64,000 bases of DNA from Oscillospiraceae bacterium (GTDB taxonomy: Bacteria; Bacillota_A; Clostridia; Oscillospirales; Ruminococcaceae), in the NCBI GenBank assembly GCA_004558145.1, contig SFDQ01000001.1:186001-250000 (forward strand). Direction: 5' to 3'. The stretch's first letter is position 1. Each line of letters opens with the position of its first letter. The notes below the pieces were generated by a model, which had not been told where the DNA came from, searched no databases, and worked only from the letters and a program-made list of their open reading frames with translations. Position numbers and translations under genes: made by a program. Below, in pieces: positions 31,079-39,273 of this stretch.

Positions 31079-31333
31079 TTATTTCGCCTTCTCAACGATC
31101 TTGACCATGCGCCAGCGCTTGTCCTTGGACAGGGGCCGGGTCTCCATGATCATCACACGGTCGCCAACGCCGCACTCGTTATTCTCGTCGTGGGCCTTGA
31201 ACTTCACGGTGCGCTTCAGGATCTTCTTGTAAAGGGGGTGCTGAACGCTGTCGCGCACGGCGACCACGATGGTCTTATCCATCTTGTCGGACACAACGGT
31301 GCCCACACGGGTCTTTCTCAAATTCCGTTCCAT
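31079..31333 (-). CDS. rpsQ: Small ribosomal subunit protein S17
   Basis: S17 (84 residues, OB fold) binds 16S rRNA early. RKTRVGTVVSDKMDKTIVV and GDRVMIMETRPLSKDKRW are conserved. Confidence 0.98.
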   Translation of the reverse strand: MERNLRKTRVGTVVSDKMDKTIVVAVRDSVQHPLYKKILKRTVKFKAHDENNECGVGDRVMIMETRPLSKDKRWRMVKIVEKAK

Positions 31334-31346
31334 CGTTTAACCTCCC

Positions 31347-31532
31347 TTACGCTTTCTCTGCCAGGACAGTCAGCACACGGGCGATGTCCTTCTTGACGAT
31401 GTCGATGCGGCCGGGATTCTCCAGCTGGTTGATGGCGTGCTGAAAGCGCAGGTTGAACAGCTCTTCCTTCAGCTCGCCCAGCTTCTTATTCAGATCCGCG
31501 GCGGACATGTTGCGCAGTTCTGCAGCTTTCAT
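31347..31532 (-). CDS. rpmC: Large ribosomal subunit protein L29
   Basis: L29 (61 residues, helical hairpin) sits at the tunnel exit near the SRP and trigger factor sites. MKAAELRNMSAADLNKKL and LFNLRFQHAINQLENPGRI identify it. Its start overlaps the rplP stop by 1 bp. Confidence 0.98.
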   Translation of the reverse strand: MKAAELRNMSAADLNKKLGELKEELFNLRFQHAINQLENPGRIDIVKKDIARVLTVLAEKA

Positions 31533-31963
31533 CAGCCCTCAACCTCCTTCACTTCGTCTTCACGCTTGGCAAACTTGCACTTGACAGGCAGCTTGTGCAT
31601 GGCAAGGCGCAGAGCCTCGCGGGCGGTCTCCTCGTTGACGTCAGCCAGCTCGAAGAGCACGCGGCCGGGCTTGACCACAGCGACCCAGTACTCGGGGCTG
31701 CCTTTACCGGAACCCATTCGGGTCTCGGCGGGCTTCTCGGTAACGGGCTTGTCGGGGAAGATCTTGATCCAGACCTTACCGCCACGCTTGATGTAACGGG
31801 TCATGGCGATACGGGCGGCCTCGATCTGACGGCTGTCGATCCAGCCGGGCTCCAGAGCGACCAGGCCGTACTGGCCCTGGTTCACAGTGTTGCCGCGCAT
31901 GGCCTTGCCGGTCATGCGGCCGCGGTGGACGCGGCGGTATTTAACGCGCTTAGGCAGTAACAT
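31532..31963 (-). CDS. rplP: Large ribosomal subunit protein L16
   Basis: L16 (143 residues) positions A-site tRNA on the 50S. MLLPKRVKYRRVHRGRMTGKA and RMGSGKGSPEYWVAVVKPG are conserved. The ATG shares one base with the rpsC stop codon. Confidence 0.98.
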   Translation of the reverse strand: MLLPKRVKYRRVHRGRMTGKAMRGNTVNQGQYGLVALEPGWIDSRQIEAARIAMTRYIKRGGKVWIKIFPDKPVTEKPAETRMGSGKGSPEYWVAVVKPGRVLFELADVNEETAREALRLAMHKLPVKCKFAKREDEVKEVEG

Positions 31964-32649
31964 TACTTATTGCCTCCTTCCTTGCGGGCGGCGGGCTTGG
32001 CGCCCTTGAGGACCTCACCCTTGTAGATCCACACCTTCACGCCGATGCGGCCGTAGGTGGTGGCAGCCTCCGCAAAGCCGTAGTCGATGTCGGCGCGCAG
32101 GGTCTGCAGGGGGATGGTGCCCTCGTGGTAGGTCTCGGTGCGGGCGATGTCGGCGCCGCCCAGACGGCCGGCGACCTGGGTCTTGATGCCCTTGGCGCCC
32201 CGCTGCATGGCGCGGCCCATGCACTGCTTCATGGCACGGCGGAAGCCGATGCGGCGCTCCAGCTGGCCGGCGATGTTCTCGGCCACGAGCTGGGCGTTGG
32301 TGTCCATGTTCTTGACCTCAACGATGTTCACGTTGACGGGCTTGCCCACCATCTTGGAGAGCTGGTCCTGCAGCTTGACGATCTCGCTGCCGCCCTTGCC
32401 GATGACCATGCCGGGCTTGGCGCACCAGATGCTCACCTTCAGCTTGTAGTCGTTGGACTGGGCGTCCAGGGTGCGCTCGATCTCGATCTTGGGCACGCCA
32501 GCGCCGAAGAGCTGCTTTTTCAGGGTCTTGCGGATCTTGTAATCCTCGACCAGGGTGTCGCCGAATTCCTTTTTGGAAGTAAACCAGCGGCTGTCCCAAT
32601 CTTTGATGACGCCCACGCGAAGACCGTGGGGATTCACTTTCTGGCCCAT
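31963..32649 (-). CDS. rpsC: Small ribosomal subunit protein S3
   Basis: S3 (228 residues) guides mRNA entry. MGQKVNPHGLRVGVIKDW, the KH domain GMVIGKGGSEI, and the C-terminal GRLGGADIARTE region are present. Confidence 0.98.
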   Translation of the reverse strand: MGQKVNPHGLRVGVIKDWDSRWFTSKKEFGDTLVEDYKIRKTLKKQLFGAGVPKIEIERTLDAQSNDYKLKVSIWCAKPGMVIGKGGSEIVKLQDQLSKMVGKPVNVNIVEVKNMDTNAQLVAENIAGQLERRIGFRRAMKQCMGRAMQRGAKGIKTQVAGRLGGADIARTETYHEGTIPLQTLRADIDYGFAEAATTYGRIGVKVWIYKGEVLKGAKPAARKEGGNK

Positions 32650-32665
32650 TGTGTTTACCTCCTTC

Positions 32666-33001
32666 TTACTCTTTCTCTTTCAGAACCACGGTGACATGGC
32701 TGGTGCGCTTCAGCACGTGGAACGCGCGGCCCTGGGCGCGGGGACGGATGCGCTTCAGGGTGGGGCCGGGGGTGACGAAGCACTCGGCCACGTACAGGCT
32801 GTTCTTGTCCATGTTGTGGTTGTTTTCCGCGTTCGCGGCAGCAGATTTCACCAGCTTCAGAAGGGGCTCGCAGGCGGCCTTCGGGGTGTACTGCAGAATC
32901 GCCAGCGCCTTGTCCAGAGGCTGGTTGCGGATCAGATCCAGCACGACCGAAACCTTCCGGGGGCTGATGCGGGCGTATCTAAGATGTGCCCTAGCTTCCA
33001 T
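32666..33001 (-). CDS. rplV: Large ribosomal subunit protein L22
   Basis: L22 (111 residues) lines the exit tunnel constriction. RYARISPRKVSVVLDLIR and the β-hairpin GPTLKRIRPRAQGRAF are conserved. Confidence 0.98.
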   Translation of the reverse strand: MEARAHLRYARISPRKVSVVLDLIRNQPLDKALAILQYTPKAACEPLLKLVKSAAANAENNHNMDKNSLYVAECFVTPGPTLKRIRPRAQGRAFHVLKRTSHVTVVLKEKE

Positions 33002-33021
33002 TGCTCTACTCCTCCTTTTGC

Positions 33022-33294
33022 TTACTTACCGGTCTTGGAACCGGCATGGCCCTTGAAGGTACGGGTGGGGGCGAACTCGCCCAGCTTGTGGCCAACCATA
33101 TCTTCCGTCACATAAACGGGCACATGCTTGCGGCCGTCGTGCACCGCGAAGGTGTGACCGACGAAATCCGGGAAAATGGTGGAGGACCGGCTCCAGGTCT
33201 TCAGGACCCGCTTCTCGCCGGCGGCGTTCATCTCCTGAACGCGCTTCAGCAGAACAGGCAGGACGTAAGGTCCTTTCTTAACACTTCTACCCAT
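33022..33294 (-). CDS. rpsS: Small ribosomal subunit protein S19
   Basis: S19 (90 residues) belongs to the 30S head with S13. MGRSVKKGPYV, TWSRSSTIFPDFVGHTFAVHDG and KLGEFAPTRTFKGH are diagnostic. Confidence 0.98.
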   Translation of the reverse strand: MGRSVKKGPYVLPVLLKRVQEMNAAGEKRVLKTWSRSSTIFPDFVGHTFAVHDGRKHVPVYVTEDMVGHKLGEFAPTRTFKGHAGSKTGK

Positions 33295-33309
33295 GTTCGT
33301 TCTCCTCTC

Positions 33310-34140
33310 TTAACCGTTGGCGCGCTTGACAATGAACTTGTCAGAGCGGTTATGATGCTTGCGGGTCTTGTAACCCATCGCAGGCTTGCCCCAGGGGGTG
33401 ACAGGGCCGGGACGGCCAACAGGGCTCTTGCCTTCGCCGCCGCCGTGGGGGTGGTCGCAGGGGTTCATGACGGAACCGCGGACGGTGGGCCGCCAGCCCA
33501 TGTGGCGCTTGCGGCCGGCCTTGCCGAGGTTGACGTTCTCATGGTCCACGTTGCCGACCTGGCCGATGGTGGCGATGCAGTTCAGGGGCACGTTGCGCAT
33601 CTCGCCGCTGGGCAGACGGATCAGGGCGTAGCCGTTCTCCTTAGCCATCAGCTGGGCCATGTTGCCGGCGCTGCGCACCAGCTGGCCGCCCTTGCCGGGG
33701 TACAGCTCGATGTTGTGGATGATGGTACCAACGGGGATGTTGGCGAAGGGCAGGGCGTTGCCGGGCTTGATGTCGGCGTTGGGGCCGGCCATCACGGTGT
33801 CGCCCACCTTCAGGCCTTCAGGAGCCAGGATGTAGCTCTTGACGCCGTCGGCGTACTCGATGAGAGCGATGTGAGCAGAACGGTTGGGATCGTACTCCAG
33901 GGTCTTGACAGTGGCGGGCACGTCAAACTTGTTGCGCTTGAAGTCGATCACGCGGTACTTGGTGCGGTTGCCGCCGCCATGATGGCGAACGGTGATACGG
34001 CCGGTGTTGTTGCGGCCGGAAGCCTTCTTCATGGGCTCCAGCAGGCTGCGCTCGGGCTCGACCTTGCTCAGCACGCTGTAATCGGTAACAGTCATGCCGC
34101 GGCGGCCCGGGGTAGTCGGCTTGTACTTTTTGATAGCCAT
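33310..34140 (-). CDS. rplB: Large ribosomal subunit protein L2
   Basis: L2 (276 residues) is needed for subunit association and peptidyl transfer. KKYKPTTPGRRGMTVTDYS opens it, and PHGGGEGKSPVGRPGPVTPWGK near the C-terminus (contains the near-universal histidine region) is intact. Confidence 0.98.
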   Translation of the reverse strand: MAIKKYKPTTPGRRGMTVTDYSVLSKVEPERSLLEPMKKASGRNNTGRITVRHHGGGNRTKYRVIDFKRNKFDVPATVKTLEYDPNRSAHIALIEYADGVKSYILAPEGLKVGDTVMAGPNADIKPGNALPFANIPVGTIIHNIELYPGKGGQLVRSAGNMAQLMAKENGYALIRLPSGEMRNVPLNCIATIGQVGNVDHENVNLGKAGRKRHMGWRPTVRGSVMNPCDHPHGGGEGKSPVGRPGPVTPWGKPAMGYKTRKHHNRSDKFIVKRANG

Positions 34141-34238
34141 TGCGGTATTCTCCTTTTTGACTTATGAATTGTTATCGGGGTCATATCCCCATACGCGAGC
34201 CTTGCTCAGGCTCAAAGGAGCTGCCTTCGAAGAGCAGC
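34141..34238 (-). promoter_or_regulatory. Hairpin-rich spacer between rplW and rplB
   Basis: Three small stem-loops lie in this 98-bp gap: GGGG/CCCC (34177-34190), GAGCC/GGCTC (34197-34213) and AGCTGC/GCAGCT (34219-34239, reaching the rplW stop). Neighbouring genes in the cluster are mostly 0-30 bp apart. It could be an mRNA processing or stability element. Confidence 0.4.
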
Positions 34239-34532
34239 TTAGACCATGCTCTCGAAGAAGTCGATGCCCTTGCTGCCCTCTTTCAGGGTGACAATGGCCT
34301 TCTTGCTGGCAGCGGTGTAACCGCCGTGCAGGCCCTGGCGGCGCCAACGGCCCCGCACGTTGATGGTGTTGACCTTCTCGACCTTCACGCCGAACAGCTT
34401 CTCGACCGCGTCGGCGATCTCGACCTTGTTGGCATCGGTGGCCACTTTGAAGGTGTACTTCTTGTTGGCAACGCCCATCATAGAGTTCTCGGTAATGACG
34501 GGAGCCAGAATGATGTCATGTGCAGTTTTCAT
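34239..34532 (-). CDS. rplW: Large ribosomal subunit protein L23
   Basis: L23 (97 residues) forms the docking site for trigger factor and SRP. AHDIILAPVITENS and KYTFKVATDANKVEIADAVEKLFGVKV are conserved. It overlaps rplD by 1 bp. Confidence 0.98.
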   Translation of the reverse strand: MKTAHDIILAPVITENSMMGVANKKYTFKVATDANKVEIADAVEKLFGVKVEKVNTINVRGRWRRQGLHGGYTAASKKAIVTLKEGSKGIDFFESMV

Positions 34533-35155
34533 CAGCCCAGAACCTCCTCAAGTTTCTTGGCCGCGTCCACGCTCAGGATGAACTTGTCGGCGTTCACGAC
34601 GTCGTAGGTGTTCACGCTGGTGGCGACGGTGGTCTTGACGCCGGGGATGTTGGCGGCGCTCTTGACCAGCTTCTCTTCCACGGCGGGAGTGACGATCAGG
34701 TTCTTCTTGCCGGCGCCCACAGCGCTCAGCATGCTGACCACGGCCTTGGTCTTGTACTCGGCCACGCTCAGGTTGTCCACCAGGATCATGTCGCCGGCAG
34801 CAGCCTTGGCGCTGATGGCGCTCAGGATGGCCAGACGCTTGACCTTGCGGTTGATGCGGTAGCTGTAATCACGGGGCTTGGGGCCCAGGGCAACGCCGCC
34901 GTGAGTCCACTGCGGGCTGCGGGTGGAACCCTGACGGGCATGACCGGTGCCCTTCTGACGCCAGGGCTTGCGGCCGCCGCCGGAAACCTCGCTGCGGGTC
35001 TTGGTGCTCTGGGTGCCCTGCCGCTGGTTGGCCAGGAAGTTGACCACGGCGGCGTGAACAGCCTTCTCGTTGGGGGTGATCCCAAACACGGCGTCGGAAA
35101 GCTCTACGGTGGAAACTTTCTTGCCGTTCATATCCAAAACGTCAAATTTTGCCAT
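34532..35155 (-). CDS. rplD: Large ribosomal subunit protein L4
   Basis: L4 (207 residues) lines the exit tunnel; in several bacteria it also represses the S10 operon through its leader. RQGTQSTKTRSEVSGGGRKPWRQKGTGHARQGSTRSPQWTHGG (residues about 44-86) is the conserved tunnel loop. Confidence 0.97.
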   Translation of the reverse strand: MAKFDVLDMNGKKVSTVELSDAVFGITPNEKAVHAAVVNFLANQRQGTQSTKTRSEVSGGGRKPWRQKGTGHARQGSTRSPQWTHGGVALGPKPRDYSYRINRKVKRLAILSAISAKAAAGDMILVDNLSVAEYKTKAVVSMLSAVGAGKKNLIVTPAVEEKLVKSAANIPGVKTTVATSVNTYDVVNADKFILSVDAAKKLEEVLG

Positions 35156-35169
35156 TGTGCTTTCCCTCC

Positions 35170-35802
35170 TTACGCCTTCACGCTATCGCTGATGCAGACC
35201 ACAGCGCCCTTGGGGCCGGGGACCGCGCCTTTGATGGCGATCAGATTATTCTCGGCGTCCACCTTGACGACCGTGAGGTTCTGGATGGTGACGCGCTCAG
35301 CGCCCAGATGACCGGGCAGCTTCTTGCCCTTGAACACCCGGCTGGGGGTGGAGCAGGGGCCCATGGAGCCGGCATGGCGGGAAACGGGGCCGGTGCCGTG
35401 GCTCTCACGCAGGCGATGGCCGTTCCAGCGCTTGATGGTGCCGGCGTAGCCCTTGCCCTTGCTGACGCCCACGACGTCGATGTGGTCGCCGGCGGCGAAC
35501 ACGTCGGCCTTCAGGATGTCGCCCACGTTCAGGCCGCTGATGTCGGCCAGACGGAACTCGCGCAGGGTCTTCTTGGGGGCGACGTCCGCCTTGTCAAAGT
35601 GGCCCTTGGCGGGCTTGTTGACCTTGCGGGCGGCGATGTCGCCGAAGCCCAGCTGCACGGCCTGGTAGCCGTCGCTCTCGACGGTCTTCTTCTGCACCAC
35701 GGTGCAGGGGCCGGCCTCGATCACGGTCACGGGAACGACCTTGCCGCTCTCGTCGAACAGCTGGGTCATGCCCAGCTTCTTGCCGATGATACCTTTTTGC
35801 AT
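35170..35802 (-). CDS. rplC: Large ribosomal subunit protein L3
   Basis: L3 (210 residues) nucleates 50S assembly near the peptidyl transferase centre. MQKGIIGKKLGMTQLFDESG and the central loop RESHGTGPVSRHAGSMG are conserved. An unusually long 151-bp spacer separates it from rpsJ. Confidence 0.98.
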   Translation of the reverse strand: MQKGIIGKKLGMTQLFDESGKVVPVTVIEAGPCTVVQKKTVESDGYQAVQLGFGDIAARKVNKPAKGHFDKADVAPKKTLREFRLADISGLNVGDILKADVFAAGDHIDVVGVSKGKGYAGTIKRWNGHRLRESHGTGPVSRHAGSMGPCSTPSRVFKGKKLPGHLGAERVTIQNLTVVKVDAENNLIAIKGAVPGPKGAVVCISDSVKA

Positions 35803-35953
35803 TTTCCTTTTCCTCCTGTAAGGTTATTGGTTGACGCCGTGAGTAACTGTCAGCGCCAACATGACCTCTCCGCTTTGAGTCTTGAGCGAAGTCTCGCTGT
35901 TTGCCGTTCAGCAGTTGGCAGCTCTCAGGCCGCCCTTACTGATTGGAATGGGC
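35803..35953 (-). promoter_or_regulatory. Structured spacer between rpsJ and rplC
   Basis: On the transcript, an 8-bp stem GUUGGCGC/GCGUCAAC (35830-35860, one G-U pair) ends about 27 nt before the rplC start, and a second hairpin (AGCGA/TCGCT, 35885-35898) lies upstream. Spacing of rpsJ-rplC is normally short, so this may be a ribosomal-protein-binding leader or a processing site. Confidence 0.45.
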
Positions 35954-36265
35954 TCACAGTTTGATCTCGATCTCGACGCCGGCGGGGAGCTGCAGGCTCG
36001 TGAGAGCCTCGACCGTCTTGTTGGACGGCTTCAGAATGTCGATCAGACGCTTGTGGGTGCGGCTCTCAAACTGCTCGCGGCTGTCCTTGTACTTGTGAAC
36101 AGCCCGCAGAATGGTGACCACTTCCTTGTCGGTGGGGAGGGGGATCGGGCCGGACACGCGGGCGCCGGTGCGCTTCGCGGTCTCAACGATCTTCTCCGCA
36201 GCGGCATCGATCAGCTGGTGATCGTAGCTCTGCAAACGAATTCTGATTTTCTCCTTGACTGCCAT
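35954..36265 (-). CDS. rpsJ: Small ribosomal subunit protein S10 (NusE)
   Basis: First gene of the cluster. S10 (103 residues) serves in the 30S head and in transcription antitermination with NusB. KIRIRLQSYDHQLIDAAAEKIVETAKRTGA and RTHKRLIDILKPSNKTV are diagnostic. AGGAGGCG precedes ATG 36265. Confidence 0.98.
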   Translation of the reverse strand: MAVKEKIRIRLQSYDHQLIDAAAEKIVETAKRTGARVSGPIPLPTDKEVVTILRAVHKYKDSREQFESRTHKRLIDILKPSNKTVEALTSLQLPAGVEIEIKL

Positions 36266-36583
36266 TTTGTTCGCCTCCTGTTAAATTTGGTGCCTAGGCG
36301 GACCGATAAACCACTGAACACTGCTCCGGGTGTTTCACATTTTGGCACGAGAAAAGCCGGTGAACCGCTAGGCAGTTCCCCCGGACAGACCTGTGGCAAA
36401 GTGCGATGGACATTGGTACACCGCGCAGACGGCACCGTGTACGTATCCCTTTGCTCTCAGTAATTCTTTCGCCCGGTTCTAGATCGGACATACTCCGCGG
36501 AAAAACCCGTGTTGCCACGGCAACCTCCCGCATCAACGCATATCATGGCTTGCGCAGCTTGGTACACAAGCCATTTGCAGCCG
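36266..36583 (-). promoter_or_regulatory. Long structured 5' leader of the S10 operon
   Basis: About 318 nt separate the predicted transcription start from the rpsJ start codon, with no ORF. Hairpins visible: ATGGCTTG/CAAGCCAT (36545-36574), GTTGCC/GGCAAC (36511-36524) and GTACAC/GTGTAC (36416-36442). By analogy with known S10 leaders it could mediate feedback by L4, but I cannot match it to a specific family by eye. Confidence 0.6.
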
Positions 36584-36589
36584 AGTGTT

Positions 36590-36618
36590 ATTGTAACACA
36601 CCCCGCCGGGCGTTGCAA
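36590..36618 (-). promoter_or_regulatory. Main promoter of the S10-spc-alpha supercluster
   Basis: On the minus strand, TTGCAA (36613-36618) and TACAAT (36590-36595) are separated by 17 bp, preceded by an AT-rich stretch (runs of A and T at 36627-36660) that could serve as an UP element. Confidence 0.85.
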
Positions 36619-36689
36619 GACCTTTTTGTAAAAAAAATCGAATTTTTCAAAAAAAATTCTCTGTTTTGTTCAACGCCCTCTCGGGGCGG

Positions 36690-36727
36690 AAAAAGCCGCG
36701 GAAAAGCGGCCTTTTCCGCGGCTTTTT
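36690..36727. terminator. Terminator after the zinc-ribbon membrane protein gene
   Basis: A perfect 17-bp inverted repeat AAAAAGCCGCGGAAAAG/CTTTTCCGCGGCTTTTT with a 4-nt loop lies 25 bp past the stop at 36752 and isolates it from the S10 promoter. Confidence 0.92.
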
Positions 36728-36751
36728 GAGGGGCGTGAGCCCCGTTCCCCT

Positions 36752-37375
36752 TTAATAATAGTAATTGTAGTAATAGGGGCCGTTCAGCGCTGCGCCGATG
36801 CCGGCCATCACCACCACGAAAAGCACCACATACACCACCGCCATGACGGCGTAGAGGATGAGGTTGGCCCGGGCCCAGTTGCGCTTGGAGAGCTTGGTGG
36901 AGCCTCCGAAGGCCCACACCAGCAGCACGATGAAGCCCACGACGGGAATGGCGGCCACGATGCTGCTCCACAGCCACTCGCCCATGCCCACGGTGGGGCT
37001 CAGGGGCGCGGCGGGAGGCGGCGGATAGCTGCCGGGCTGAGGCGCGGGGCCGGGCTGGGGCGCGGGCGCGCCGTTCACCGGGCCGTTGGGACCGGCGGGA
37101 CCGCCGGCGGCGGGGCGGGCGTAGGCGGGCACCTGATAGCGGGGCGGCGGCACGCTGCCGGGCACAGGGCCGGAGACGGGCGGCTGAGCCGCGGGCGCTT
37201 CCGGGGCGGGCGCTTCGGGCGCAGGGGCCGCCGGGGCTTCAGGGGCCGGGGCAGCGGTTTCCTTCGGTTCCGCCGCCGGGGCTTCCGGCGCGGGGGCCGG
37301 AGCCAGCAGGCAGCCGCAGGCAGGGCAGGCAGCCGTGCCGTCGGGCAGGCAGGCTCCGCATTGTTTGCAGTACAT
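36752..37375 (-). CDS. Zinc-ribbon, proline-rich membrane protein
   Basis: This 207-residue protein has an N-terminal zinc ribbon (YCKQCGACLPDG and CPACGC), a long Pro/Ala/Glu-rich disordered region (about 28-135), and two membrane helices (about 137-160 and 172-195) separated by KLSKRNWARANL, then a Tyr-rich C-terminus (YYYNYYY). The two-helix part resembles small DUF4190/CD225-type membrane domains. The function is unknown. The start is ATG 37375 (AAGGAG 9 nt upstream); TTG 37378 is directly adjacent. Confidence 0.8.
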   Translation of the reverse strand: MYCKQCGACLPDGTAACPACGCLLAPAPAPEAPAAEPKETAAPAPEAPAAPAPEAPAPEAPAAQPPVSGPVPGSVPPPRYQVPAYARPAAGGPAGPNGPVNGAPAPQPGPAPQPGSYPPPPAAPLSPTVGMGEWLWSSIVAAIPVVGFIVLLVWAFGGSTKLSKRNWARANLILYAVMAVVYVVLFVVVMAGIGAALNGPYYYNYYY

Positions 37376-37462
37376 CAAGGGTCACTCCTTCCGGGGACAG
37401 CCCCGCCCCCGAAAGGGCCGGGCCGGTGTTTTTTATCAGTATAGCAGACAAAAGGGCGATTG

Positions 37463-39214
37463 TCACCTGTTTTGCGGCAGGGCCAGCCGCTGGGCCAGGT
37501 CCGGCTCCGGGGTGACATAGGCGGTCTCGTAGCTTTCATAGAGCACCATGCCGGGACGCAGGTCGCCGGTCTTGCGGATGTTCTTGACGAAGGTGTAGTC
37601 CACCGGCACCTTCACGCCGCCCGCCAGACTGGAGTGGAGCACCGCCAGCTGGGCCGCCTCGTTCTGGGTGGTGAGGGGGATGTCCTTTCCCTCGCTCATC
37701 ACCACCGTGTGGCTGCCGGGGGCGTTCTTCACATGGAACCACAGGTCCTTGCCCCGGGCGGTGTGGAGGGTGAGTTTTTCGTTCTGGAGGTTGTTGCGGC
37801 CCACCAGGATGAGGAAGCCGTCGGAGGAGCGGTAGCGGTAGAAGTCGGCGGGCTTGGACTTTTTGTCTCTTACCTTATAATACTTGAGGTAGCCCTGGCC
37901 CTTCAGCTCCTGGCGGATCTCCCCCAGGGCCTGTTCGCCGGGGGCCGTTTCCACCTCGTAGAGCACGGTGGCCAGATACTCAATCTCCTGCTCGCCCTGC
38001 TCCAGCAGCTTGACCAGCATCTTGGCGGCGGTCTGCTTTTTCTTGTAGTCCTTGAAATACTTCTGGGCGTTGGCGCTGGCGGAAAGGCGCACGTCCAGGG
38101 GGATGGTCACCGGCTGGCCGTCGTAGTAGTTGGTGACGGTGACGCTCTTGGCCCCCTTCTCCACCGCCCAGAGGTTGGCCTGCAGCAGCTCGCCAAAGAG
38201 GCGCAGCTGGTCGGCCTTGCCGCTCTGGGCCAGTTCCTCCTTGCGGGCCGCCTGCTTGCGCACCGCCCGCTCGTGGAGATTCTTCACCGTCTTGTGCAGG
38301 TCGCGGCTCTTCTGGCGCAGGCGCTCGGCCCGGTCCTTGCGGCAGTAGTAGGCCTCCAGCATCTCGCTGAAGCTGTCGTAGAACTGCAGGCGGCCCTCGC
38401 CGTACTGGGTGAGGGCGGTGAAGCTGAACTCCACCGGCTTTCCCTCGTCGTCGGCGGCAAGGCAGGGCCTGCCCCCCGCCAGCCGGTCGGCGTGGATGGC
38501 CTCGAAGGCCGCCGTCAGCGCGGCGCGCCGGTCTTCGTCCAGCTCGCTGGCCAGCAGGGCGGTCTCTCCGCCGAAGGCGCGGAACACAGCCTCCCGCAGC
38601 ACCACCGGCCCCACGCCGGCGCAGCTCTTGATGAGCGCCTGATGCAGCGGCAGGTCCAGCTTGCAGGCGGCCTCCACCAGCTGGGCGGAGGTCATGGAGC
38701 AGAAGTCCGCCTTGGCGGGCTTGGCGGGCAGGGTGTAGGGCAGGCCCGGCAGCAGCTGGCGGATGTCGGAATCCTCAAAGTCCACCCGCTTGAGAGCATC
38801 GATGATGCGTCCGTTCTGGGTGAGCACCAGATTGGAGTAGCGGCCCATCAGCTCCACGGCCAGCACGTTCTCCACCAGATCGCCCATCTCGTTGGTGCAC
38901 AGAAAGCGCAGGAACACCAGCCGGTCCCCCGGCTCCACCTCCAGGGCGGTGAGCCGCCCGCCGGTGAGGTGCTTGCGCAGCAGCATGCAGAAGCTGGGAG
39001 GCGTCTGGGGATTCTCGAAGGTCTCCTTGGTCAGGCAGATGCGGGCGGAGCCGCTGCGGGCGCTGAGCAGCAGCTTGAAGGTATCGGTGCGGGTGCGCAG
39101 GGTGAGCAGCACCTCGTCCCGGGTAGGCTCGAAAATTTTGTCGATCTTCGCGTCCAGAAGGGTGTTTTTCAGTTCGCCGGCGGTCAGGGCCAGCAGGGCA
39201 GCATCCAGTGCCAT
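37463..39214 (-). CDS. rqcH: Rqc2/RqcH homologue, ribosome-associated quality control factor (NFACT/FbpA family)
   Basis: RqcH binds obstructed 50S subunits carrying peptidyl-tRNA and adds C-terminal alanine tails that mark the chain for degradation. The 583-residue protein has the NFACT-N domain (MALDAALLALTAGELKNTLL, with the conserved Asp-Arg in EPGDRLVF), the HhH and coiled-coil middle (about 280-430), and the NFACT-R domain (FLILVGRNNLQNEKLTL, GKDLWFHVKNAPGSHTVV). It was formerly annotated as fibronectin-binding protein. The start ATG 39214 follows GAGAGGTGA. An intrinsic terminator lies only 16 bp upstream of the start. Confidence 0.95.
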   Translation of the reverse strand: MALDAALLALTAGELKNTLLDAKIDKIFEPTRDEVLLTLRTRTDTFKLLLSARSGSARICLTKETFENPQTPPSFCMLLRKHLTGGRLTALEVEPGDRLVFLRFLCTNEMGDLVENVLAVELMGRYSNLVLTQNGRIIDALKRVDFEDSDIRQLLPGLPYTLPAKPAKADFCSMTSAQLVEAACKLDLPLHQALIKSCAGVGPVVLREAVFRAFGGETALLASELDEDRRAALTAAFEAIHADRLAGGRPCLAADDEGKPVEFSFTALTQYGEGRLQFYDSFSEMLEAYYCRKDRAERLRQKSRDLHKTVKNLHERAVRKQAARKEELAQSGKADQLRLFGELLQANLWAVEKGAKSVTVTNYYDGQPVTIPLDVRLSASANAQKYFKDYKKKQTAAKMLVKLLEQGEQEIEYLATVLYEVETAPGEQALGEIRQELKGQGYLKYYKVRDKKSKPADFYRYRSSDGFLILVGRNNLQNEKLTLHTARGKDLWFHVKNAPGSHTVVMSEGKDIPLTTQNEAAQLAVLHSSLAGGVKVPVDYTFVKNIRKTGDLRPGMVLYESYETAYVTPEPDLAQRLALPQNR

Positions 39215-39230
39215 GGGTCTCACCTCTCAT

Positions 39231-39258
39231 AAAAAAGGCCGTGCCGGGCGGGCACGGC
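39231..39258 (-). terminator. Terminator or attenuator just upstream of rqcH
   Basis: GCCGTGCC (39238-39245) pairs with GGCACGGC (39251-39258), followed on the minus strand by six T. It lies 16 bp after the PH-like gene and ends 16 bp before the rqcH ATG, overlapping the region where an rqcH promoter would have to be. Confidence 0.85.
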
Positions 39259-39273
39259 TGGCTTGTTTTCGTT

